Below, in pieces: positions 1 to 10,639 of a stretch of 64,000 nt of DNA (its first letter is position 1; each line of letters opens with the position of its first letter). The position numbers were made by a program, and so were the translations under genes. This DNA comes from Gymnopus androsaceus JB14 (taxonomy: Eukaryota; Basidiomycota; Agaricomycetes; Agaricales; Omphalotaceae). A model generated the notes under the pieces. The model was given only the letters and a program-made list of their open reading frames with translations. It was not told the DNA's origin and did no database searches. The stretch spans positions 933,257-997,256 of the forward strand of contig ML769384.1 of assembly GCA_009733575.1 (NCBI GenBank), given 5' to 3'.

Positions 1-270
1 CCTTGTGAAACCCGTTGAAAGAACTCATACGGAGTTTTTCTTTCGTAAAGCGTTCATACTTGCTGGATCAAGCTTGAAGATGATAATGGAAAGGAGAAGC
101 CGGGATCTTGGGTCCAATCTTTCAGGGCTCGCCGCGTCTTTTTTTCCTGGATACCAAATTTCCTTCGCGGAGCTCATATGCACTTGGAAAAGGTTTAAAA
201 GGAGATCCCTTACTGATCTCGTCCTCAAATCCCCCCCACGTTCTTCCACCCTCCTCTTTCCTCGCATCCG

Positions 271-670
271 ATGTCAGCACAGTACGTTCTCCAATATCTC
301 CTTCGTCTTGCCTTGACCGTCCATCTTCTGCTCTAGAAGATACGAACCCTACAAGAATGCCGACTGCCATCGACGCGCAGAAGCTGACGCTGCGAACCAG
401 GCTGCTGTACGTGGAATCGACCTTCACTAACTCGATATAACCACTAATTGATTTTCATTGATTTACCCAGGTTGAAGATGCTGTCGCTCCGCCTGCTGTT
501 GAAGAACCCACGGGACATGACGCCTTCGCGCGTTTCCTAGTTGGAGTATGCTCATCTCACAAGCCGCCTTCATTATCCTGACCGTTTACTAGCTGATCAT
601 CATATTGACTGTTTTACGAGTGGTCAATACGATCTGGCTGCAGTATCTCATCTCGAATCTTCCAAACTAA
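271..670 (+). CDS. Small single-pass membrane protein, copy A (77 aa, four exons)
   Basis: I do not recognise the family. Four exons join in frame: 271-281, 337-406, 471-545 and 593-670, each bounded by GT and AG (donors GTACGT, GTACGT, GTATGC; acceptors CTCTAG, ACCCAG, ACTAG). The protein starts MSAQRYEPYK, has a charged, Ala-rich soluble half (RRAEADAANQAA, then an acidic VEDAVAPPAVEEP stretch), and ends in a hydrophobic segment (FLVGLIIILTVLRVVNTIW) followed by a short tail, so it probably sits in a membrane with its N-terminus outside the bilayer core. The second copy (13,333-13,781) keeps the start, all three intron positions and the TM segment, which is the main evidence that this is a real gene. 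Function and compartment are unknown. Confidence 0.6.
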
Positions 671-1311
671 ACCGAGGTGAATTCTTCGTACTTATATCAG
701 CCATCTCAACTCTTCTGATACATCATACAGTCGCCAGAAACTATTATGCATCTTTTTCGCAATTAAAGCAATCACTATTGTACATATATTCTTGTAAGCT
801 ACTTCCATTTAGGTGTTGAATTCATCACCATATTTGCCATTGGTTGAACTTCCCCGCCAAGATATTGCCACTTTTTCACTGGTGAGAGAGAACATGGCAG
901 GGACTAATCAATGTAACGCCTGGAAGACTTTAGACCATGATAACCGATGCATCCCTCCCACAATCCCTCCTCTTATCTTTCTTACACCCTTGTGCTGGAG
1001 AATAAGCCGCCAGGGCTGGAAGGGAAATGAGGATAGTCCTTTAGACTCTGGAGACCTAGAACCCGTATCTCCTCAGTCTCCTATGAAGTTAATCATACAT
1101 GGGACAATGCGCACTTTCGCATTTATTCATAGCTGATTGGGAGATAGCTTAAATTGTCTCCAACCTTCAAGAGGTCTAAGACAGACTAAATCCCTTACGA
1201 AGCTTCTTGAAGGAGAGCGAGCTTCAACTCGAGCCTGCGGGAAATTTCCAAGTGGAGGAATAATAGAGACGAAAAGGTATCGTTCTACAAGCTACTTGTT
1301 ATATTTACCGT

Positions 1312-1389
1312 TTACGGAGCGCCGTCCATAGATCTAACACGCTCGTCCACCTCGCCTTCCAAACCAGGAAGTCTAGCATCATCGATGAC
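1312..1389 (-). pseudogene. Orphan last exon of a tau55-like phosphatase (duplication fragment)
   Basis: The minus strand reads VIDDARLPGLEGEVDERV and then a stop at 1,312-1,314. It matches the last exon of the complete phosphatase gene at 14,422-14,529 (VIDDAGIPGSEGEVDEPV). The acceptor site and part of the preceding intron are also present, but no upstream phosphatase exon follows; beyond about 1,440 the sequence is unrelated. It is a passenger of the duplication and cannot make the enzyme. Confidence 0.75.
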
Positions 1390-1494
1390 CTGAAAAATAT
1401 ACAGCGTTAATCGTTGCGTACATCCAAAGGCAAACATTGAAGAAGTTACCACGCGTAGGTCCCTTCCGCTTCCTAAGAGGATGGCGCAGGAAGA

Positions 1495-1712
1495 GTCGAG
1501 GCAAAGGCTTCAGAGGGTCTCGTAATCACATAACTTGTCTCGAGGCTCTCTTTATCATTGACCTTCTCTCAGTGACCAGTCCACATTCGTATGTGGCACC
1601 TTATATCGCGACTACTTTGGCACTCGATCATTCATTCAACTTATTCATTATTGTGCTGCTTGTCTATAGTACTGTTAAAGTAAAGAACGACGCCGAGGAC
1701 CAAGGCCTCTGA
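1495..1712. repeat. Dispersed ~220-bp repeat, copy 1
   Basis: This segment matches 8,966-9,198 in the same orientation. Shared landmarks are GGCAAAG followed by a GAGGGTCTCGTA block, a TGGCACCTTATAT block, an ATCATTCATCCAAC-like block, TGCTGCTTGTCTATGGTA-like sequence and a terminal CCAAGGCCTC. No coding capacity is conserved between copies. Copy 1 abuts the truncated 3' end of the RhoGEF and supplies its present stop codon, so it, or a larger element it belongs to, is a candidate for the event that removed the gene's C-terminal domain. Confidence 0.7.
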
Positions 1713-4700
1713 TCCGTTGCGCCTGACCGTCTTTCACGATACTCCCTCCACACTGACCATAGATATGGATTCGTCCATGATAGCCCTCCTGGATTCTTTG
1801 GCAGTGGATTGACATTGATATTAGGAAGGTTTTGCACTAGAGTGAAGCGTACGTCCGTTAACCAAGTACCAAATGAGGAAGGCAACTTACATTCGGAGTT
1901 ATCCTCTTCATCGAAAGAATTCTCGTATACAGAAGGATTATTTCTCGGTGTAGTAGAAAATAGAAGTTGAGGAGGCGCGGTCCACGAGCCTGATGCTCCT
2001 GCAGCGCCAGAACCAGAACCCGAATATGCCGTCAAAAGGTCTAGACATATTGGCTATAAAAAAAAAGAGCTTAGCAAGGGAGTAGAAGTAAGCCACACTC
2101 ACTCTACGGTTGACGTGATATTTCGTCCCGTCATCTCGATCCTTGGGTTTGGTGAGGATCACTATTGAAACGGTCAGTGAAGGTAGCGTCGAAAAACGGA
2201 AACATTCACGATAATTATCAAAGAGCAGCACGTAGAGCTCCGTCCACCCACTCCACATCAAGCTGTCTGTCTGTCTCAACAGCTTGCCCGAGTGAATTAT
2301 TCTTCTGCTGGGGTCCAACAGATCCATATCGATCCACTCCCCCTGTTTAAACACCAAACCCTCGTTGTAACGCCATAATTCGACCTTGCTCTTTGCACTG
2401 ACGACCCTTGGCTCCATGTCTTTACCCAGACGACGAATGACATCAAGAACCTGTGGTATGGCTGTCCGATCTTCATGTTCTGCGAAATTTCCACTGCGAG
2501 AGGAGGAAGCACTTTGGCGACTAGAACCAGCATGCCCATTCACGGGCCCTGCAGGAGTCTCCTCCAGGATCCCTTTGAGAAGTAGCTCATACCTCAGCAA
2601 CCTCGGAATTGGCCAACCAACGAAATTCTTCATATCCAACCTATGCGCATCCGGATGCCTCGTGCATTTTTGGACAAATTCCTTGAAAGCAGGGTTTAGG
2701 CTCATCTGGGAATCGATGAGGTATGCGGCGATGGGATAGTTGGGGATATACTCCATATAGGCTTCTTGCCAGTTGAGTGCGGCGTCGAGGATGGGTGCAG
2801 ATATGGATCGGAGGGTAGGATATTCATTGTATTGGATTCGGAAGAGTGCTTGGAGGAGGCCGAGGTGGTGAGTGTGCAGGTCGTGGATATTGCCAAAGAT
2901 GGAGGTGATAAATTGGTTCACTTCAGCGGGAGGGATGATGGGTGTTGAGGTTGTGGAAGAGTTTAACAGTGGTGTTATGTACATCTGGAAAGTATGGGTT
3001 TAGTGGGAGTTGAGAGAAGGAAGAATAATCGTACCTGTTCCACATTCTCCAGATCCTTCACATACCCCAGTTCACCTTTGATGAGCTCGAATATGATCCT
3101 GCATAACATCAATGTTACAGAGCAGTCAAACAGCAGAAGAAAAACACTTACGCCTGCCTCTTAATCTCCGCCTTCCCAATTTCCTTCATCTCCTCCTCGG
3201 AAACCAAATCAAACCATTCCCACTTGATCGCTGGTTCTCCCATTCCTCCTCTAGACCCATTAATCCCATTCGCACCAACATTCATACTCAGTTGGAACGT
3301 CTTCACTTTCCCATACCCCCACAGCGCTCTCATTGCTCGAATAGCCTCCCTCAAATACGACGCATCGGGATTTTCCTCGCTCTCCACCTCTTTCCCGCCG
3401 CGCTTCTTGTTCGCTTTCGGGTTGGTTGAATTCGTCATAGAAGAAGATGCTGATGACGAAACAGTGTTCGCAGAAGTGCTTTCTGAAAGGATGGTAGAAA
3501 GTAGAGCAGGGTATGATTGAAGATGCATCGCCGGAAGTGCAAGGAGATCGGTGAACCTCTTCAAATCAATCGCGGGAAGAGTGCCTTCTGCGTCGGGCTC
3601 TTCCCCATTCGCTCGACGGCTCTCCTGGTCAGCCACAATTTTCTTCCAATCCTCATTTCCCCATCCTCCATCCCCAGCCTTGTTGCTAAAAACACTGATA
3701 CCACCCAAACCACATGTACTCCAAACTGCCACCCACTCATCATATCCCGTCTTACCAGTCCATCCACCGGTCTCTGATCTGCCTCCAATGCCAACAAAGC
3801 CTTGGCCCTGGACCCATCCATTACCCCAACCCGCTCTCCATTCTCCGGAAGCCTTTTCCAGATAAATATCACCAATCCGTTCGATAATTCCATACTGCGA
3901 CTCCCGCGCTCGGACACGGAGAGCCTCGGACAGACGTGTTTGCGATGTGATTAGGGATGAGAGAAGAGGGAGTAGATGTTGGATGGTAGGAGCGAAGGAG
4001 AGGATCGGGGGACATGACACTGGTGCAGATGAGGATGAGGTCCGCGATAAATCGAAACCGGTAGCGTATGGAGTAGACGGAGGAGAAGAAGAGGATGCAC
4101 CACCACCGTCTGTCATCGTCCCAGAAGCACCAGAGCGCTCGACGAGCCACTCCAACAACGGACCCATTAGCTCTGTTTCAAGCGAAACCAAATCTGCCAA
4201 GTATGCCGTCTCCTTTGCCATTAGCTCGTGGATGATGCTGAAGAGCAGCGTCAGAAAGAATTAAAGAGAAATTAGGGTAAGTATCACTTACTCTTGCCTT
4301 CGGACCTCGCCGTCGGGGATCCTACTTAACACTTCCACCGGTACCGTCTCCTTCCACGCCTTCTTGTCATCAGTAGCAGATCTGGTAAGTTTTCTCGATA
4401 GACTCGATTGAGTAGAAGACCCAGAAGAACGTGGATTCGATGAGAACAAAGAGCTTGAATAAGCAGCAGCAGGGAAAGTGGGTTTGACTGGAGGGGACAT
4501 AGCCTTGGACGGATAGGGAGCAGGAGGTTTCGCAAAGGACGAGGACGAGTTGTTGTTGATGATGCGCGATAATGGAGTAGCAAGCATCTTGTGTAACGAG
4601 TGGGCCCGCTTAGGACAATCCCGTGCATAACACGGTTTATCGTCAACACAAGTAGGGACATAACACCTTGTGAGCATCGTTACTACAGCCGTAGGCAATG

Positions 4701-6942
4701 GCAGCTCCGCTGATGTTGGAAAAAAGCCACTGCTATTGCTATTCCCATTGGTACAATAAGCAGAATCGTCCGAGAACATATACACGTCGTCGACACCATC
4801 ACACAGTTCTCTTCCTCCGCCTTCGACCTCGTAAAACAGCAGTTGGGTTTGTAGTGACCGAGCGACATGTAATGCTGCTTTTCGGTCAATCGCGGTCAAC
4901 GGGTAGGATGAAGGTGTGAGATTGAGTGAATGGTTGAGCAAAAGGTGTCGTTTGATCAGAGATTGAATAGTGTCAACGACATCTTTCCCTGTAAACGCCC
5001 TCTCATACTGTATACCCCCCTTCATATGTACCTCCCTTGGAACCTTGTCCCTCAGCTGCACCGCCAAGTGGGATAACAAACTAAAGTTGACAAATTCATC
5101 CGATGAATAATAATTGTGTTCATCTGGGTTGTCTGATGAATACTCCCATGTCCAGTCTCGATGGTTGCGTTGATTGCGTCGGCGGCGAGCGGAAGAGGAA
5201 GAGGCTTCATCGGCTCGTTGGAATTCGTCATAGTCGTAAGATGGACCATCATCGACGACCTCAACGCTAAAATGATCACTTTCATCATCCCTCATACCTC
5301 GCAGATCCTTCAATATGTCCGTTGGCCGGCGGACGATCGTCGAGGGTCCACCAGCATCATAATAAGGATCAGGCTCGGACATAGAATACGATTGTTGGGA
5401 CGCTCGGGATGGCAATGGAGGAGGTGGAGGGATGATTGGATGGCCCTGGGCATTGACGCCGTTAATGATGGTCGAAGTAGTGGAAAATGTGGAAACGGTC
5501 GAGTTCCATCGGTTCATCTCCGACCTACTTTTTGGAACGTCACCATAGGACGTCGTACGAGGTGACGGTGATGGGGTAAACCTGAAGGCGGGAGAGGAGC
5601 TACAACGAGCGAAGGAGATGCGCGGTTTCCATTGACGACTTGGACCCCGCGATTATCCTGGTACGGAGATGGTGAACGTTTCCTTGGCCGAGGTTGAGAA
5701 GGTGCTGCCAAGAAATATTTATAGCGAATGAATACTAATACGATTTATAACTCACTTTCTGTTGGTAGATAATCCGCAGTCAAATACGCCGGGACATCAA
5801 CAGGACTCGGTCTCCCTACCCGCTCATTTGAAGGAAGACCAACGCCCAACGAAACCCTCTCATGACCGGATGAGACGGGAACAGATGCAGGGGTAGCTGG
5901 AAGTCTCCGAGACGAGGAAGTAGAGTTGATTGAGCTGATGCTCATCGAGCTTACATGACCTTGGGTTGGCGTCGGAGGTAAAGGTAGCCTCCGTTCACTC
6001 CCACTTCTGTCTCTTCCATTGTTACGAGTACTTGGACTTCTTGTGCTCCTTCCATAAGTTGCTGCAGCAGAAGAAACGGAGGAAATCGGGGACATCGTGT
6101 AGAGAGAGTGACTATCGTGGTTATCGGACGAGCCGTTGCTCTGATGATGGTGATGGTAGCTGGAAGCGCTCACTGGCGTGGGGCTTCTGTCCTCGTTGTT
6201 GTCGGCGTCGGAAACATAAACACTGTAGATTCTCGATATGTCTTTCTTGTCTACCGATTCCTGTACCCTATGTCCTCGCCCTGGACGATCTCGCGGGAGC
6301 CGCGCGCTGAGTTCAGCAGAATTGGGATGGAATGTGTTTGAATTTGGGGATGCAGTATAGGTTGTTGCGCTCTCCAAACTCCTTGTAGTTGAGCTCTGGG
6401 TATCTTCCGCCTCGAATCCGGCCCAAACTTGGTTGTACAGCTGCTGCAAGTCATGGTCAATGACAACTGGTGAGGATGGTCTGTTGATAGTAACTGATAC
6501 ACTTTTTCGTCTCTCATTTGCTAATATTAATGCATTGTCCGATACAGCACTATTAAAGGGTCACTCAGCATCGACATTGCTTGAAAAAGAAGCAAACAAA
6601 ATGGATTTACCTTGGCCTCGGGTCCCAGACAATTTGGTCATCGTCCCCATCTTCATCATCGGGCTCCTCATTGAAAGGAGGAAAGATATCTGGAACCGCA
6701 ATATCACCACCGTCTCTCACTGTCAGGCAATATGACCCAGGGGGAGTCAGTGGGTTGAGCGCATTGCTACGACAGTTTCCTGGGAGCTGCTGTATGGTAG
6801 AAGCGTTGTTAAGACTAAATAAGCATTCTTCTTTGTCACTGAAGAACTGAATTGAGAATCCGGGCAATCGATGAAGCGTAACAAACCTGGATTTTTGAGC
6901 TATCGCAGCTTCATTAAGGGCTGGCAGAAGAGAAAAGAGTCC
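1664..6942 (-). CDS. Rom2-type Rho guanine-nucleotide exchange factor (DEP-DH-PH), CNH domain missing
   Basis: It resembles the GEFs that activate Rho1 in the cell-wall integrity pathway. From the N-terminus there is a Ser/Pro-rich region (exons 6,942-6,611 and 6,549-5,757, then 5,711 to about 4,330), a DEP domain near 5,100-4,750 (AVQLRDKVPREVHMKGGIQY, then a VDTIQSLIKRH core), a DH-like start at 4,238 (RRQE-IIHELMAKETAYLADL) with long low-complexity inserts, the classical DH start at 3,097 (RQA-IIFELIKGELGYVKDLE) running through AYMEYIPNYPIAAY and LLRYELLLKGIL, and a PH domain from about 2,330 (HSGKLLRQTDSLMWSGWTEL, KYHVNRR, PICLDLLT). Introns such as 2,985-3,034 fit exactly. The citron-homology domain that normally follows PH is absent: the frame closes at 1,664 inside a dispersed repeat. 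An intron near 5,670-5,610 is my best guess for one needed frame change. No in-frame ATG exists upstream of the Ser-rich part, and the frame runs back into the kinase. Confidence 0.8.
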
Positions 6943-6999
6943 CTAAAGAGTCTACGGGTAAATATTTTAGCACAAGTACATTGATTAGAAGTGATATAC

Positions 7000-8398
7000 C
7001 AATTCTGGCTCGGAATACTGCGAAAGATTGTGGACGCGTTTTAGGAAATCTAGCACATCCCGAGCATTGGGCCTATGCTTGATTTCTTCAGCCCAGCACG
7101 AATCCAACATTGCGCGGATCGACTTGAAAACATCTTCTTTTGGAACAACAACTGGTGGAAGGACTGGTCTAACACCTTTCAAAACATCTATTGCAACACT
7201 AATATCAAGGTTATGGTGAGAGAATGGTGGTTTGCCAGTCAAAATCTGGAAGATAATTAATTGGCCCCGTTGAGTTGCCTAACAGGAGCTCACCTCAAAC
7301 ACAGTACATCCAAACGCGTAGATATCTCTAGACGTCAAGCTTCCTTGAATAGATACTGGAGTGGGATTAATGAATTCCGGTGCCAGCCAGCGAAGTGAGC
7401 CTTGCACGGTGGCGGTAAGCGTCGGGTTCATTGATTGTGTATCCAGGACTGATAACCCGAAATCAGCCAAACAACAGCGACGATCATCCGAAATTAAGAT
7501 ATTCGCCTAGTAGCAGGGTGATTAGTGGTCTAGTGGTTGATAAATAAGAAAGTATGGTAGGATTCTAACCCCTTTGATATCACCATGCACAACAGGCGGA
7601 TCGAGCCTATGCAGGTAAAAGAGGCCTTCAGCAATTTGTATAGTCTGGAAACACATAAAAGCGTAAGAGTGATGAGAGTGTCGATATAGGTTTAAGAAGC
7701 TCATATGCTCCAGCTTTGTACTCAAATCTAACGAACTGTATTTTGCATACGATATGATATCACGGTTAGACATCCAGGGAGAGACTATACAGAAGCTCGG
7801 CGAAAATAATTCGGTGTTGATACCGAGGAAAGGAAGGATGTTTGGGTGATTGAGCTGTCTCCATATAAGCACTTCTTTGCTTAACGCCTTCAATAACGTC
7901 TCTCGGTCTGATCCTTGCTGGAAGAAGCGCAAGACTTTGATACAAACGAGTCGTTTGTCTAACCGTCCAATCCAGATGTCCTAAGTGAGGATTCAGCCCA
8001 AACAGGAAGAAAAAAATTAATCTCTTACCGAAAAACCTCCCCCCCGCAACTGCGGTTGGGCTTTCGCGAATCAAACCTTTCAGAAACATCGAAGGTGGCA
8101 GGACCCCATGAACACGGTTGAGATGGCGGATTGACTTCAAGTATTTCCTCCTTTGAGTGTCTTTTTGGGTGCCTATGCGGTCAATTTCCTATCCAAATAT
8201 ATCAGAGATACATGAAGACGAAACAATCAGTCTTACCGTCTGCAAAACCTCCATCACAAAAGCTGCCTCATTCTTTCCAAATGATTTTTCGTGAAAAGCA
8301 TCTGTTGCTGCAAGGGAGAGAATTTGAGTCGTAGTCCAGAAGAAAGGCTCTACTGAGCGTATCGGGCCTGACAAGCTCTTGGAAGCTTGCATGAGCAT
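7000..8398 (-). CDS. TKL-type protein kinase domain, apparently read through into the RhoGEF
   Basis: Protein kinase of the kind expanded in agaric genomes. Start ATG 8,398 (MLMQASKSL), N-terminal region, then a Gly-rich loop (AGGGFSDIWIG near 8,040-7,960), the ATP-binding Lys (VCIKVL), helix C and HPNILPFLG, an HGDIKG catalytic loop near 7,580, a DFGLS motif near 7,460, a GSLRWLAPE activation segment and the C-lobe SCWAEEIKHRPNARDV. Key catalytic residues are present, so it could be active; the HRD Arg is Gly, common in this group. One base too many in a run of seven G at 8,044-8,050 breaks the frame exactly in the glycine loop. The last kinase codons (SEPEL) end at 7,000 in a good donor; a 57-nt intron (6,943-6,999) joins in phase to 6,942, so kinase and RhoGEF may be one protein. 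Otherwise the kinase ends with VYHF and a stop. Confidence 0.75.
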
Positions 8399-8419
8399 TT
8401 TCCCATCGACATGGCTCAA

Positions 8420-8960
8420 CCATCATGAGTAGAGCGATAGTGCTTGGCGACGCTCGGCATCACACGTCGGCAAAGTTGGGCGTCTAAAGGACGCAAATAG
8501 CAATTTCACTTTCCATTTACCAACCACTAGTCTCTTATAAACTTAGCTCAAGAGTCAAGACAGAGATTCTAGGGAAGAAGAATCGATGAAATTACAGAGA
8601 GAAATATCACGGATATTAATAAAGATAATTTTCTTCAACAGTGGATGCCTGTTTGTAAATTCGGAGAGCCATGACAGTGACAGAGCTGTATCAAGCAAGA
8701 AGGAGAGCGTCAGCTCATGAAGGCCATGTCATTTCTGGGATCCAGGCGATTCTTCTGAGACAAGTCGAATTTCTATGGTATTTAGCGTTCAATGAAGACA
8801 TGTATCAGACGCGATGGATCTCACTACAGCGTGAAGAAGCTCTTCGGGCAGCATGCTGGTACCAGAGCAGAATGAACGAAAGGTAAGCCGCCAATAAGAC
8901 CCAAGGAGAAAAGTTACCGCCGGATACCGCGCTTAGTTCTCTTCCGTGAATCCAACAGAA
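8420..8960. other. Intergenic, no gene seen
   Basis: Upstream flank of the kinase. It is A+T-rich in the middle (about 8,560-8,650) and contains only short unconvincing reading frames. No repeat partner inside the window was recognised apart from the element starting at 8,966. Confidence 0.4.
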
Positions 8961-8965
8961 GGGAG

Positions 8966-9198
8966 CGAAGAAATCAAGGCAAAGCCTCCGGAGGGTCTCG
9001 TAGCTCACATAAATTGTCTGGAAGCTCTTTTTGTCATTGAATTTTCTCCCAGGACACCGTCTACCTTGTTTGTGGCACCTTATATTTTGGCACTTCAACG
9101 CGCAATCATTCATCCAACTTGCTCGCTTGTTCATTATTGCTGCTGCTTGTCTATGGTAGTATTATAGAATGACCCCGAGAACTTCCAAGGCCTCCGTA
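8966..9198. repeat. Dispersed ~220-bp repeat, copy 2
   Basis: Direct-orientation partner of 1,495-1,712 with roughly 70% identity by eye and several small indels. It lies about 570 bp upstream of the kinase start, so the two copies bracket the kinase-RhoGEF locus. No terminal inverted repeats or target duplication could be recognised. Confidence 0.65.
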
Positions 9199-9369
9199 TG
9201 ATCTCTTCCATTTGTGGTTGAACAAATGTAGGACATGAACAATTTTCCAGTTTCCGAATCCTTGCGCTAAAAACGTCAGCCTCCTAGAGGGGACTGCTTT
9301 GGGCCCACTGGATGCATCAAGGTTGGTTTAAACTGCGCTCCAAGTTGCTTCAAAGCATGCTAAAGTAAG

Positions 9370-10141
9370 ATAGCTCTTGCCCTCAAGCTCATTCGGACTG
9401 CGCAGTGTAAAGAGCAAGGGAAGGTGCTTGGTATGTAACTTGCGTTTTTGGCTCTGAAGTTGTATTAGATGTTGGCCATGGCACTGGAGAGTCTCTGATA
9501 CTGCTCCTCACACATCCCTCGATCCCGCATCCGTCTCATTTGACAGGTATCACAAGTATACCTCTTCATCACCCTCGAGCGGTTCAAACGGATTGATTCT
9601 TTGGGCACAACGGTCTCACTACACGTCGGTGACCGAGAGACCAACATTCACACTACGCACCCACTCAGCTCTTCTTCTCCAACCAGATTCGACACGATTC
9701 TGGCCTTAGACTGTGCATATCATTAAAAAACCAGAGAGGCATTCCTCACTCAGGTAAGACTCGAAAGTTCATTATAAAGAAACATGGTCTGATTCATCCC
9801 ATAGTCCTTCGAAAGGCTAGAAGGAGGCGGGAGGATAGCTCTAGCCGATATCTGTTTCGCCAATGCACCTCCAATGACCTGGAAAGCAAGAATCATCCGA
9901 AGATTCCTCAAACTCATGCCAAAGGAGAATGCTATGTTCGATAGACGAATATGAGGCTTGTTTAAAACGCATTGGATTTGTAGATGTGATTGTGGAAGAT
10001 ATCAGTACGGATGTCTTTCCCGGTTTCGTAGGATTCCTGAGACAAAGAGGGCTTGGATGGTGGATATTTGGGACTATACTTTACTCGTATTACATGGTTG
10101 GAGCGCGATTTGTGCTAGCTAGCGGTTCTCGCCCGAAATAG
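9370..10141 (+). pseudogene. Class I SAM-dependent methyltransferase, 5' part unclear and frame broken
   Basis: The plus strand encodes methyltransferase pieces in order: LALKLIRTAQC (about 9,385), the SAM-binding motif I VLDVGHGTG (about 9,465), ALTGI-like HLTGITSIPL, the acidic FDTILALDCAYHF (about 9,690), GGGRIALADICFANAPPMTW (about 9,827), RRFLKLMPKEN and the C-terminal IDEYEACLKRIGFVDVIVED with an aromatic/hydrophobic tail ending at 10,141. An intron (9,431 to about 9,457) fits poorly in length, and the frame slips by one base near 9,925. N-terminal exons were not convincingly found; the upstream sequence is a repeat. Substrate cannot be inferred. It is either a decayed gene or an intact gene obscured by sequence indels. 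Confidence 0.55.
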
Positions 10142-10200
10142 TAATACGGTCAAAGCATACTCACTCTCACATGACGATTAATATTTCTTTCCCATCCTCC

Positions 10201-10600
10201 TATGGCAGCCATTCAATCTATACACATCAGCGGCTATCAGGAATCGTCTGGAACCCAAAGCTCACACTGTCTACCAAATCGATGTCCGAGGGCAATGTTC
10301 GGTCATGGTCCATCTGGCGGCGCTATGATTTGATGTTGAATTAGTCAAAGATGTCGGCTCTCCTCCTCCTCCTCCGCTGCCTCCGAAGCACAAATACTCT
10401 ATACTACGATCTCATAACGATCCTGCGCTGCTTGATGAGAGAAATCGGGACTAGAAACATATTTGTAGGCGATTATCAGCGCAAAGGAAGATAAATGGAG
10501 AGAGGCATTTGCGTTAAAAGAATTTCTCGGTTCGGGCTGAAAACCACACGTCGAAGATATTTTCAGTTTGAACATCGGCTTTAATACCATTATCGTCAAC
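10201..10600 (+). pseudogene. PX (phox) domain relic
   Basis: Fragments in changing frames spell a phosphoinositide-binding PX domain: IQSIHISGYQE, then KAHTVYQIDVRG, NVRSWSIWRRYD (the RRY core that contacts PI3P), ELVKDVGS-like sequence, the Pro-rich PPPPPLPPKHKYSILRSHND, ALLDER, and GLETYL-stop-AIISAKEDKWREAF with an in-frame TAG where families have Arg. At least two frame changes plus the stop argue that this copy is dead, unless sequencing indels are responsible. The order is that of fungal sorting-nexin or Vam7-like proteins; a downstream SNARE or coiled-coil part was not found. Confidence 0.6.
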
Positions 10601-10639
10601 GAAGGACTAGGGAGAAGGTAGGTGGAAAGACTCATAAGA

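Larger units (their letters stand above)
1..1440. repeat. Segmental duplication, copy A (partner 13,062-14,586)
   Basis: Base 1 aligns with about 13,063 and the similarity runs, with scattered substitutions and indels, to about 1,440 / 14,586. The block holds the 5' leader and all four exons of a small membrane-protein gene (271-670), its 3' flank, and on the minus strand the last exon plus adjoining intron of a tau55-like phosphatase gene. Homology stops almost exactly where the penultimate phosphatase exon begins in copy B. The left end lies outside the window, so the full size is unknown. Copy B is likely ancestral because only there is the phosphatase gene complete. Confidence 0.85.
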
